Source: an uncultured Collinsella sp.
Lineage (GTDB): Bacteria; Actinomycetota; Coriobacteriia; Coriobacteriales; Coriobacteriaceae
Reading direction: 5' to 3'
Assembly (NCBI GenBank): GCA_902494565.1
Contig: CABUTN010000040.1
Location: 1 to 14,299 of the forward strand
Length of the DNA stretch: 14,299 bases
A program made the translations under genes and the position numbers. Numbering within the stretch: position 1 is the first letter of the stretch; the number at the start of each line of letters is the position of its first letter. This document shows positions 6,972 through 13,603 of the stretch, in pieces. The notes beneath the pieces were generated by a model. The model was given only the letters and a program-made list of their open reading frames with translations. It was not told where the DNA came from and made no database searches.

Positions 6972-8429
6972 ATGAGCGATAGCCAGAACATGTCCGATGA
7001 GGTGCGCGCCCGCCTTCGCGCTATTCCTTCCGTCAACGAGCTGCTCGCAGAGTGGCCGGTTGTGAAGGCGGCGGGGGAGACCTGCGACGCGGTGGTGCAT
7101 GCCGCCGTCACGGCCGAGCTCGACGAGGAGCGCTCCGCCATTCGCGCCGGTGCCGCCCCGCGCTCTAAGCGTGACCTGGCCTCGGCGATCGAGTGGCGTG
7201 CGCATCGATCCGCGCTGCCGAGCCTGCGTCCTGCCGTCAACGCCACGGGTGTGGTCATCCATACCAACCTGGGTCGAGCCCCGCTCGCGGAGTCGGCGGT
7301 AAAGGCCGTGGCCGAGGTTGCGCGCGGGTACAGTACGCTCGAGTACAGTGTGGACACCTGTTCGCGCGGGTCGCGCAAGGAGCACGCCGCGCAGCTGATT
7401 CGCTCGCTCACCGGTGCCGAGGACGCGCTCGTGGTCAACAACAATGCCGCCGCGGTGCTGCTGGTGCTGGCGACCCATGCCGCAGGCAAGGAGGTCATCG
7501 TCAGCCGCGGCGAGCTTGTCGAGATCGGCGGCAGCTCCCACATCCCCGATGTCATGGCGGCTTCGGGCGCCAAACTCGTCGAGGTCGGCGCCACCAACCG
7601 CACACATTTGGGCGACTACGAGCGCGCCATCACGCCCGATACGGCGATGATCCTTAAGGTCCATCCTTCCAACTATCGCATCGAGGGTTTCCACGAGGAA
7701 GTGAGCTCAAGGGAGCTCGCCGCACTGGCCCATAAGCACGGCCTGCTGTTCTATGAAGACCAGGGCTCGGGGGCGCTGTTGCCTGACGACATCCTGGTTC
7801 GCGGCGGCGAAGAAACCACGCCGTCTTCGGTTTCGGCAGGGCTTGATCTGGTGTCGTGCTCGGGCGATAAACTGCTCGGTGCCGCACAGGCGGGCATTAT
7901 CATGGGCCGTCGCGATCTGGTCCAGGCCTGTGGGTCGCATCCGCTTATGCGCGCCCTGCGCCCGGGCAAGCTGGCACTGGCGGCGCTCGAGGCTACACTG
8001 CGCATTTACATGGATGGGGCGGATGTGGCCCATCGCGAGGTGCCGGTGCTCAACATGCTCACGCTTCCGCAGGCTCATCTGGAGCGACGTGCCCGCAAGC
8101 TGCGCGATCGTATGGTCGCCGGGCTCGATAAGGCCGGTTGCCCGTGCGCCGTTGATTTGGAGATTGTCGAGGAGTCCTCGACGCCCGGCGGCGGCTCGCT
8201 GCCTACCGTGGGGCTGCCCACGATGTGCGTTGCCGTACGTCTTGTTGACGAGCGCCTGACGGTCGACGCGCTCAAGCGCTCGCTTGTCCAGGACTTCGAC
8301 ACTCCGGTTGTCACGCGAACCTCGCACGATCGCATTTTGTTTGATGTGCGCACGCTCGTGGGCGACCGCGATATCGAGACGGCGGCGTCGACGCTTGCCG
8401 CATGCGTTGAGAAGGCGGTGCGCCGATGA
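6972..8429 (+). CDS. selA: L-seryl-tRNA(Sec) selenium transferase SelA
   Basis: SelA is a PLP enzyme of the cytoplasm that converts seryl-tRNA(Sec) to selenocysteinyl-tRNA(Sec) using selenophosphate. The product is 485 aa, near the usual bacterial length of about 460. The PLP-binding Lys is Lys300 in SGDKLLGAAQAG, equal to Lys295 of E. coli. Other family segments are INATG-like VNATGVVIHTNLGRAPL, YSTLEY, VNNNAAAVLL, GELVEIGGSSHIPD and EDQGSGAL. AAAGG at 6961-6965 lies 6 nt before the ATG. The stop overlaps the selB start by 4 nt (ATGA), so SelA and SelB are translationally coupled. The substrate tRNA gene selC is just after selB. selD, the selenophosphate synthetase gene, is not in the window. 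Confidence 0.97.
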   Translation: MSDSQNMSDEVRARLRAIPSVNELLAEWPVVKAAGETCDAVVHAAVTAELDEERSAIRAGAAPRSKRDLASAIEWRAHRSALPSLRPAVNATGVVIHTNLGRAPLAESAVKAVAEVARGYSTLEYSVDTCSRGSRKEHAAQLIRSLTGAEDALVVNNNAAAVLLVLATHAAGKEVIVSRGELVEIGGSSHIPDVMAASGAKLVEVGATNRTHLGDYERAITPDTAMILKVHPSNYRIEGFHEEVSSRELAALAHKHGLLFYEDQGSGALLPDDILVRGGEETTPSSVSAGLDLVSCSGDKLLGAAQAGIIMGRRDLVQACGSHPLMRALRPGKLALAALEATLRIYMDGADVAHREVPVLNMLTLPQAHLERRARKLRDRMVAGLDKAGCPCAVDLEIVEESSTPGGGSLPTVGLPTMCVAVRLVDERLTVDALKRSLVQDFDTPVVTRTSHDRILFDVRTLVGDRDIETAASTLAACVEKAVRR

Positions 8430-10393
8430 GTGGGGCCGAAGCGTTGGTGGAGTGCCCCGTTATCGTAGGTACGGCGGGACATGTCGATCACGGTAAGTCG
8501 GCGCTCATCGAGGCGCTGACGGGTAAAAACCCCGACCGCCTGGAAGTTGAGCGCCGTCGCGGCATGACCGTTGAGCTTGGCTTTGGCGAGCTGGCGCTGC
8601 CGAGTGGCAAGATCGTTGGCCTGGTTGACGTGCCGGGCCATGCGCATTACTTGCGCGCCATGGTGCAGGGTGCCACAGGTATCGACGTGGCCGTGCTGGT
8701 GGTTTCGGCCGTCGAGGGCGTGATGCCGCAGACCCGCGAGCACGTGCATGTGCTGGAGCTGCTGGGCGTCACGCATATGGTGGTGGCGCTGACTATGTGC
8801 GACCTGGCCGACGCCGAGATGACCGAGCTTGCCGAGCTCGATGTCGATGACTTTTTGTCGGGTACCGTGTTTGCGGACGCGCCGATCGTGCCCGTGTCGT
8901 CCAAGACCGGCGCGGGGATCGATGACCTACTGGTTGCGCTTGACGAGCAGGTTGCCGCTTGCTGGGATTCCTGCCGCGACCGTGCTGAGCTCACCGATGC
9001 CGCACCGCGTCTGCCAATCGACCGCTGCTTTACGATCAAGGGCGCCGGTACCGTGGTGACGGGAACGTTGCACGATGCGCCCGTCGCGGTGGGGGATGAG
9101 CTCGTCGCGCTGCCGTCGCGTACGGTCTGTCGCGTGCGCGGGATTCAGGTGCATGGCGATACGCCGCGAGCACTGCCCGGACAGCGCGTGGCGCTCAACC
9201 TGGTGGGCGATGGCGTCGCCGCACTTGACCGCGGTGAGATGCTCGGTGTGGCGGGCCGCTTTGGCCAGACGATGCGCTTTATGATGACGTTTACGTATTT
9301 GGGTCGCGAGGGAGCCAAGCCGCGTGTGCTCGAGTCGGGTGCGCGTGTGCACGTGATGGCGGGTACGGCCGAGGTCGTCGGTCGCATCATGTTCATGGAG
9401 GGCGAGGCCCCCATGGCGGTGGGCGAGACCCGTATCGTTCAGGTGCGCTTGGAAAATTCACTGCCGCTACGTGCCGGGGACCATGCCGTGGTGCTGTCCT
9501 ATTCGCCCGTGATGCTCGTTGGCGGCGGGCGCGTGCTGCTTTCGCGCTGCCGTCGCTCGCGCGAGCTTACTGAGGGGGAGTGTATGCTGTACGCGGCGCT
9601 CGAGTCCGGCGATATCGCGGGCGGTGTGGGCGCTTGGCTGGCGCTGCAGGCGCTGCCGGTTGCGGCGGTTGATGTTGCCGAGGCACTGGATCTAGTTATC
9701 AGTGAGGCCGATGCCGCGCTGGGCGAGTTGGTGGCGAAGGGCGCTGCTTGCGCGTTTGCTGGCTCGGATGGCTCGCTGTATGTAGATGCTTCCGCGCTTG
9801 ACGCCGCGATGGATGCACTGGCGGCGACCCTGTCAGCCATGCACGCGGCGGCTCCCAAGGAGACGGGCTTTACGCCCGGCGCCGTTGCCCATGCTGCGTG
9901 GCCTACCGCTGACGATACAGTTGCCGCAGCCCTGATTTCCGAGGGCTGCTCGCGCGGCGTGTGTGCCTCCGAGGGCGCCGAGGTGTTCGACCCGCACTCC
10001 GCTGCCGCCGCGGCGCGCGTGGTGCACGAGGCTTGCGAGCGCATCGTTGCCTTGCTGGACAAAGCCGGCCTCGATGCACCGACGCTGCCCGAGGTGGGCG
10101 AGCAGTTGCGGCTCGATCGCGACACCATGACGCGCGCCCTGCGTGAGCTTTCGCTCAATCGCTCGATCGTTAAGGTCGAGCGCGACGTTGCCCTGTCCGC
10201 CGCCGCCGAGGCCCATGCGCGCGAGCTTGTTGCCGCCGCCATCGCCGATGCTGGCGGCGCTGCAACCACGAGTGTATTGCGCGAGGCCCTGGGTGTGTCG
10301 CGCAAGCGTGCTATCAGCATCTTGGAGCACCTGGATGCCGTGCGCTTCACGGTACTCGACAAGGATGCCGGCGGCCTGCGCTCCCTACGCTAG
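8426..10393 (+). CDS. selB: Selenocysteine-specific elongation factor SelB
   Basis: SelB (655 aa) delivers Sec-tRNA(Sec) to the ribosome at UGA codons that carry a SECIS hairpin. The GTPase domain shows G1 GHVDHGKS (residues 18-25), RRGMT (44-48) as switch I, G3 DVPGH (68-72) and G5 SSKTG. The G4 motif reads T-M-C-D at 123-126 instead of the usual N/T-K-x-D. The EF-Tu-like beta-barrel domains follow (FTIKGAGTVVTGT). The C-terminal winged-helix region that binds SECIS RNA occupies about residues 535-655 and ends with a typical SelB wing, GVSRKRAISILEHLD. The start ATG lies within the end of selA (4-nt overlap). The stop is followed by a long inverted repeat and then the selC gene. Confidence 0.96.
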   Translation: MSGAEALVECPVIVGTAGHVDHGKSALIEALTGKNPDRLEVERRRGMTVELGFGELALPSGKIVGLVDVPGHAHYLRAMVQGATGIDVAVLVVSAVEGVMPQTREHVHVLELLGVTHMVVALTMCDLADAEMTELAELDVDDFLSGTVFADAPIVPVSSKTGAGIDDLLVALDEQVAACWDSCRDRAELTDAAPRLPIDRCFTIKGAGTVVTGTLHDAPVAVGDELVALPSRTVCRVRGIQVHGDTPRALPGQRVALNLVGDGVAALDRGEMLGVAGRFGQTMRFMMTFTYLGREGAKPRVLESGARVHVMAGTAEVVGRIMFMEGEAPMAVGETRIVQVRLENSLPLRAGDHAVVLSYSPVMLVGGGRVLLSRCRRSRELTEGECMLYAALESGDIAGGVGAWLALQALPVAAVDVAEALDLVISEADAALGELVAKGAACAFAGSDGSLYVDASALDAAMDALAATLSAMHAAAPKETGFTPGAVAHAAWPTADDTVAAALISEGCSRGVCASEGAEVFDPHSAAAAARVVHEACERIVALLDKAGLDAPTLPEVGEQLRLDRDTMTRALRELSLNRSIVKVERDVALSAAAEAHARELVAAAIADAGGAATTSVLREALGVSRKRAISILEHLDAVRFTVLDKDAGGLRSLR

Positions 10394-10418
10394 GCCGGTC
10401 ACCCGCCCCCGCCTCCTC

Positions 10419-10484
10419 AGTTGCGGTGAAATAGTTCCTGTTTTCGGCATCTAACGCCAAACCAGGAACTATTCCACCGCAACT
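10419..10484. repeat. Long palindromic element after selB (terminator or dispersed repeat)
   Basis: Arms of 22 nt at 10419-10440 and 10463-10484 are complementary except for one A-C mismatch (core GCGGTG / AGTTCCTG). The 22-nt loop can pair further (CGGC with GCC and GTTT with AAAC at its edges), giving one hairpin of 66 nt. A T-rich stretch (10485-10500, ending in five T) follows, so it could end selB transcription. The length and the near-perfect, not very G+C-rich stem are more typical of a dispersed palindromic repeat that is used as a terminator. Its copy number cannot be judged from the window. Confidence 0.7.
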
Positions 10485-10498
10485 TCTTGCTTGTCTTT

Positions 10499-10528
10499 TT
10501 GGGATGGGGCCTGTCGGTTTGGTAAAAT
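10499..10528 (+). promoter_or_regulatory. Candidate selC promoter
   Basis: TAAAAT at 10523-10528 is a good -10 box. TTGGGA at 10499-10504 is a plausible -35 at an 18-nt spacing. A start near 10535 would give a leader of only about 6 nt before the mature tRNA 5' end at 10541, which is normal for tRNA genes. Confidence 0.5.
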
Positions 10529-10540
10529 ACCGGCGCACTT

Positions 10541-10637
10541 GGGAACGGATGGGCTCCGGTGGGCTCCGCGGTCCTCAAAACCGTTGCGAGGCGTGCAAAA
10601 CGTCTTGGATGTGTTCGATTCACATACGTTCCCGCCA
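10541..10637 (+). tRNA. selC: tRNA-Sec (selenocysteine, anticodon TCA)
   Basis: A 97-nt cloverleaf with the unusual tRNA-Sec layout fits here. The acceptor strands are 10541-10548 and 10626-10633, with discriminator G10634 and encoded CCA at 10635-10637. The D-stem has 6 bp (GGGCTC at 10551-10556 with GGGCTC at 10561-10566, two G-U pairs) and a 4-nt loop. The anticodon stem GCGGT/ACCGT encloses the loop CCTCAAA, with TCA at 10575-10577. The 24-nt extra arm contains a 7-bp stem (GAGGCGT with ACGTCTT). The T-stem ATGTG/CACAT carries loop TTCGATT. The long extra arm, 6-bp D-stem and 8+5 acceptor/T layout are specific for bacterial Sec tRNA. Seven acceptor pairs are Watson-Crick; the eighth (G10548 opposite A10626) is not. 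Its neighbour genes selA and selB load and deliver it. Confidence 0.95.
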
Positions 10638-10646
10638 TACGCTACC

Positions 10647-10701
10647 AGCGCTTTTGTGCTCGCGGTCTTGCTGCGTGCCGCAAAGGCGCTGTTTTGTTTT
10701 T
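10647..10701 (+). terminator. Intrinsic terminator of selC
   Basis: AGCGCTTTTG (10647-10656) pairs with CAAAGGCGCT (10681-10690) with one G-U pair. An inner stem CGCGG/CTGCG sits inside the loop. The T-rich GTTTTGTTTTT at 10691-10701 follows at once. It begins 10 nt after the tRNA CCA, as expected for a single-gene tRNA unit. Confidence 0.75.
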
Positions 10702-10791
10702 GCACGAGCTTTTCGTAGCGCTGCTATTTCGGTGGCTGTATTTAGCTTCGTGCACCGGGTCTCGAGCATGCCGATGGAGGTGTTTTGCCGT
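10702..10791. other. Leader region upstream of mobA
   Basis: This 90-nt stretch between the selC terminator and mobA has no gene. An imperfect inverted repeat, TGCACGAGC (about 10701-10709) with GCTTCGTGCA (10745-10754), could form a hairpin in a leader transcript. TATTTA at 10739-10744 could be a -10 box but has no clear -35 partner. mobA's promoter is therefore unresolved. Confidence 0.3.
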
Positions 10792-11424
10792 ATGACTACC
10801 GTAAGACGTGCCGATCTTTCTTGTGTCGTCCAAGCGGGTGGGCTGTCCTCGCGCATGGGCTGTGATAAGGCGCGCATGGCGTTTTGCGGCGAGCCGCTCA
10901 TCGAACGCGTGCTGGGTCGGCTGGCGCCAGTTTCCGGCGAGTTGGTCGTGACGACTTCGCGTCCCAGCGAGCTTGCCTACCTTGAGGAGCGCGCGTTTGG
11001 CGGCCTGGTGCCACGCGTGGTAGCGGACCTTGAAGGGTCGGCGGGTGCCATGCGTGGCATCGCGAGCTCGCTGGCTGCCGCTCGGTTGCCCCTCGCGGCG
11101 ATCGTCGCCTGCGATATGCCGTTCGTCTCACCAGAATTGATCGGCGCTCTTTCGGATCGGGTCAAGGAAGGCCCGCTCGACGTGTGCGTGCCGCGCGAGG
11201 AGCGGGGGATTGAGCCGCTGTGCGCCGTCTGGCGCCGTGACGCGTGTGCGCCGGTTGCCCGTGAGTTGCTCGACCAGGACCGCCAACGCATCCGCTGTTT
11301 GATCGACCAGGTCCATGCCGGCTATCTGGATGAGCCCCAGATTGTCGAGGTTGCCGGCTCCACGCTCTGCTTCGAAAACGTCAATACACCCGAGGAGTTT
11401 GCTGCAGCCGAGTTGCTCGCCTAG
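10792..11424 (+). CDS. mobA: Molybdenum cofactor guanylyltransferase MobA
   Basis: MobA transfers GMP from GTP to molybdopterin, making the guanine dinucleotide cofactor (MGD) used by DMSO-reductase-family enzymes such as formate dehydrogenase and the molybdoenzyme at 4778-6895. The product is 210 aa, close to the family norm. The nucleotide-binding signature is AGGLSSRMGCDK (residues 15-26), the metal-binding segment ACDMP is at 106-110 (Asp108), and EPLCAVW and NVNTPEEF occur near the end as in MobA. The frame is open far upstream through selC, and in-frame ATGs exist at 10768 and 10774. The ATG at 10792 is preferred because GGAGG at 10776-10780 precedes it and homologous sequence begins just after it. 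The next gene starts 15 nt downstream, likely in the same transcript. Confidence 0.93.
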   Translation: MTTVRRADLSCVVQAGGLSSRMGCDKARMAFCGEPLIERVLGRLAPVSGELVVTTSRPSELAYLEERAFGGLVPRVVADLEGSAGAMRGIASSLAAARLPLAAIVACDMPFVSPELIGALSDRVKEGPLDVCVPREERGIEPLCAVWRRDACAPVARELLDQDRQRIRCLIDQVHAGYLDEPQIVEVAGSTLCFENVNTPEEFAAAELLA

Positions 11425-11439
11425 ACGATTGGAGTTGCC

Positions 11440-11835
11440 ATGTCTCACGATATCTGTCCCGATACGGGAGAACCCTGCACTTGTGACGGGTCCGAGCCTT
11501 GCACCTGCGGCTGTGGCGGCTGTGGACATACGGCCGAGGAAGAGGCAGCGGCGGCTGCGTATCGCGAGTTGCACCGCGAGGCCTCGTCCGGTGGCGCCCT
11601 CGATCACGAGCGCAAAATCATCGTGTCGTTCGACAGCACCTTCGATGTGATGGAATGCGAACAGCTGTGTCTTGCCGCCGGTGTGCCTGGGCGCATCATG
11701 CCGCTGCCCGGCTCCATCACCGCCGGCTGCGGGCTGTGCTGGGCCATGCCGTTCTCGGGCGATGCCCTCGCCGCCTTCCGTGCCGCTACCGAGGGCCGCG
11801 TAACCCCCGCCGACTACCACCAGCTCGTCCTCTAA
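11440..11835 (+). CDS. Se/S-carrier-like DUF3343 protein with Cys-rich N-terminus
   Basis: The 131-aa product has two parts. Residues 58-131 match the DUF3343 'putative Se/S carrier-like' family: beta-strand KIIVSFDST, then GVPGRIMPLPGSI, then the conserved Cys97 in GCGLCW (with Cys100, a CxxC). Such proteins are small and are found with selenium genes; a role in passing selenium or sulfur as a persulfide/perselenide is proposed, not proven. Residues 1-30 form an added segment with seven Cys (6, 13, 15, 21, 23, 25, 28), including a repeated EPCTC, which looks metal- or chalcogen-binding. An Ala/Glu-rich helix (31-50) links the two. GGAG at 11431-11434 lies 5 nt before the ATG. The gene follows mobA by 15 nt and may share its transcript. 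Position at the end of the Sec/Mo block supports a selenium or cofactor role. Confidence 0.8.
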   Translation: MSHDICPDTGEPCTCDGSEPCTCGCGGCGHTAEEEAAAAAYRELHREASSGGALDHERKIIVSFDSTFDVMECEQLCLAAGVPGRIMPLPGSITAGCGLCWAMPFSGDALAAFRAATEGRVTPADYHQLVL

Positions 11836-11841
11836 CCACCA

Positions 11842-11880
11842 AAACCACCACAAAGGTGCCTGTCCCCAATGTGGTGGTTT
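11842..11880. repeat. REP-like palindrome after the Se/S-carrier gene
   Basis: AAACCACCACA (11842-11852) and TGTGGTGGTTT (11870-11880) are an 11-bp perfect inverted repeat around a 17-nt loop containing GGTGCCTGTCCCC. The loop word, in the form GGGGACAGGCACC on the other strand, resembles the core of short palindromic repeats associated with REP-type (Y1/RAYT) transposases in several bacteria; this is from memory. The element starts 6 nt after a stop codon and could also end transcription, although there is no long T-run. Confidence 0.6.
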
Positions 11881-12013
11881 GGAACACGTGGACGAAACAG
11901 GTTTGAAACACGGGTTTTGCGCGTCAGACACTCAAAAACGCTTCTACCTGCATCGTAATCAAAACGAAACATCTGCTCGTCGGCTTATGCGTAACTTTGC
12001 TGCAACAGTGCGA

Positions 12014-12058
12014 TATTATCCATACTCGATAAAGCTCGCGGCGCATGGGACGCCGCGA
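12014..12058 (+). promoter_or_regulatory. gdhA upstream region: candidate -10 box and leader hairpin
   Basis: TATTAT at 12014-12019 could be a -10 box, although no good -35 is seen at the right distance. A second reading is TTGCTG (11997-12002) with CATACT (12021-12026) at 18 nt. After either start the leader holds a perfect 8-bp hairpin, TCGCGGCG (12036-12043) with CGCCGCGA (12051-12058), 34 nt before the gdhA start. No T-run follows directly, so it is more likely an mRNA-stabilising or regulatory hairpin than a terminator. The rest of 11881-12013 shows nothing recognisable. Confidence 0.35.
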
Positions 12059-12092
12059 ACGACACCTTTCTTTTCCATCAATTGGAGGAAGC

Positions 12093-13448
12093 ATGAGCTA
12101 CACGCAGAAAGTTCTCGAAGAGCTCAAGGCCCGCTATCCCGAGCAGCCTGAGTTCATCCAGGCCGCGACCGAGATCCTCGGCACCATCCAGCCGGCGCTC
12201 GACGCCCACCCCGAGTACGAGGAGGCCGCCCTGCTGGAGCGCCTCGTCGAGCCCGAGCGCATCGTCATGTTCCGTGTTCCCTGGGTCGACGACCAGGGCA
12301 AGGTTCAGGTCAACCGCGGTTACCGCGTCGAGTTCAACTCTGCCATTGGACCCTACAAGGGCGGCCTGCGCTTTAACCCGACGGTCACCCTGGGCATGCT
12401 CAAGTTCCTGGGCCTGGAGCAGATCCTCAAGAACAGCCTGACCACCCTTCCCATGGGCGGCGGCAAGGGCGGCTCCGACTTTGACCCCAAGGGCAAGTCC
12501 AACAACGAGATCATGCATTTCTGCCAGTCCTTCATGACTGAGCTCTATCGCCACATTGGCCCCAACACCGACGTCCCCGCCGGCGACCTGGGCGTTGGCG
12601 GCCGCGAGGTTGCCTACCTGTTCGGTCAGTACAAGCGCCTGACCAACGAGTGGACCGGCGTCCTTACCGGCAAGGGCCTCTCCTTTGGCGGCTCGCTCGC
12701 CCGTACCGAGGCCACCGGTTACGGTCTGGTCTACTTTGTGGATGAGTACCTCAAGAGCCGCGGCGACTCCTTCGAGGGCAAGAACGTCGTCGTTCACGGC
12801 TCCGGTAACGTCGCTATCTACGCGGTCCAGAAGGTCGCCCAGCTCGGCGGCAAGGTGCTTGCCTGCTCCGACACCCACGGCTGGGTCGAGGATCCCGGCG
12901 GCATCGACTACACCGTGCTCGAGCACGTCTACAACAAGAAGCGCTCCGGCCACGACAAGGGTGTCACGCTCGCCATGTACGTTGACGAGAAGCCCAACGC
13001 CGTGTGGCACGAGGGCGACGGCCGCGGCGTGTGGCAGCTGCCCTGCGACATCGCGCTGCCCTGCGCTCGTGAGAACACGCTGCTGCTCGAGGATGCCCAG
13101 GCGCTCGTCGCCAACGGCTGCAAGGTGGTCGGCGAGGGCGCGAACATGCCCACGACCATCGAGGCCACGACCTACTTCCAGGAGAACGGCGTCGCCTTTA
13201 TGCCCGGTAAGGCTGCCAACGCCGGTGGCGTGCTCGTGTCCGGCCTGGAGATGAGCCAGAACGCCGAGCACCTGTCCTGGACCTTCGAGGAGGTCGACGG
13301 CAAGCTCGAGCAGCTCATGCGCGGCATGTTCCACAACGTGGACAACACCGCCAAGGAGTATGGCCAGGAGGGCAACTTTGTCATGGGCGCCAACATCGCC
13401 GGCTTCCTGAAGGTCGCCGACGCCATGCTCGCCCAGGGCGTTTGCTAA
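12093..13448 (+). CDS. gdhA: NADP-type glutamate dehydrogenase
   Basis: This 451-aa cytoplasmic enzyme interconverts glutamate with 2-oxoglutarate and ammonium. It belongs to the roughly 450-residue hexameric bacterial GDH family. The substrate-binding region YRVEFNSAIGPYKGGLRF includes Lys89 and Lys113, and the catalytic Lys is Lys125 in LPMGGGKGGSDFDP. The dinucleotide-binding fold begins at VVVHGSGNVA. The conserved GEGANMPTT and PGKAANAGGV segments follow. Length and overall sequence resemble NADP-dependent assimilatory GDHs, but coenzyme choice is not certain from sequence. The ATG at 12093 has TTGGAGGAA at 12082-12090 as Shine-Dalgarno; a longer open frame upstream lacks one. The gene stands alone, with its own leader and terminator, and is not functionally tied to the Sec block. 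Codon use is strongly biased, as in a highly expressed gene. Confidence 0.96.
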   Translation: MSYTQKVLEELKARYPEQPEFIQAATEILGTIQPALDAHPEYEEAALLERLVEPERIVMFRVPWVDDQGKVQVNRGYRVEFNSAIGPYKGGLRFNPTVTLGMLKFLGLEQILKNSLTTLPMGGGKGGSDFDPKGKSNNEIMHFCQSFMTELYRHIGPNTDVPAGDLGVGGREVAYLFGQYKRLTNEWTGVLTGKGLSFGGSLARTEATGYGLVYFVDEYLKSRGDSFEGKNVVVHGSGNVAIYAVQKVAQLGGKVLACSDTHGWVEDPGGIDYTVLEHVYNKKRSGHDKGVTLAMYVDEKPNAVWHEGDGRGVWQLPCDIALPCARENTLLLEDAQALVANGCKVVGEGANMPTTIEATTYFQENGVAFMPGKAANAGGVLVSGLEMSQNAEHLSWTFEEVDGKLEQLMRGMFHNVDNTAKEYGQEGNFVMGANIAGFLKVADAMLAQGVC

Positions 13449-13473
13449 ATCTTCGCTCGACATAGCGTCTCAG

Positions 13474-13508
13474 AAGGCTCCCAGTCGTCTTGGCTGGGAG
13501 CCTTTTTT
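13474..13508 (+). terminator. Intrinsic terminator of gdhA
   Basis: GGCTCCCAG (13476-13484) pairs with CTGGGAGCC (13494-13502) around a 9-nt loop and is followed by six T (13503-13508). Two more A-T pairs can extend the stem from 13474. It starts 25 nt after the gdhA stop. Confidence 0.95.
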
Positions 13509-13573
13509 GATCCGCATGCGACGGAGGAAAACGGTTCATTTTGTCCCGACACGAGCTGTGCCCCCTCGTTTGG

Positions 13574-13579
13574 TACACT
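13574..13579 (+). promoter_or_regulatory. Candidate -10 box for the FAD-subunit gene
   Basis: TACACT, preceded by TGG, resembles an extended -10 box and would start transcription near 13586, about 20-30 nt before the gene. No clear -35 is seen. The word GGTAC occurs on both sides of the proposed start (13572 and 13584). The remaining sequence between the gdhA terminator and this box shows no gene. Confidence 0.33.
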
Positions 13580-13603
13580 TAAAGGTACTGGACAAGTGGA
13601 GAG

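Noticed and set aside
8426..8429. selA/selB overlap, considered as a frameshift or fusion.
   Set aside because: The ATGA overlap is a normal translational-coupling junction, and both products are full length with intact motifs.
10491..10718. Small open frames on both strands across 10347-10900.
   Set aside because: They overlap selC, its promoter and its terminator, and their products show no recognisable protein features.
10504..10791. In-frame open extension of mobA upstream through selC, adding 96 residues.
   Set aside because: It runs through the tRNA-Sec gene and its terminator. MobA homology starts after 10792, which has its own Shine-Dalgarno site.
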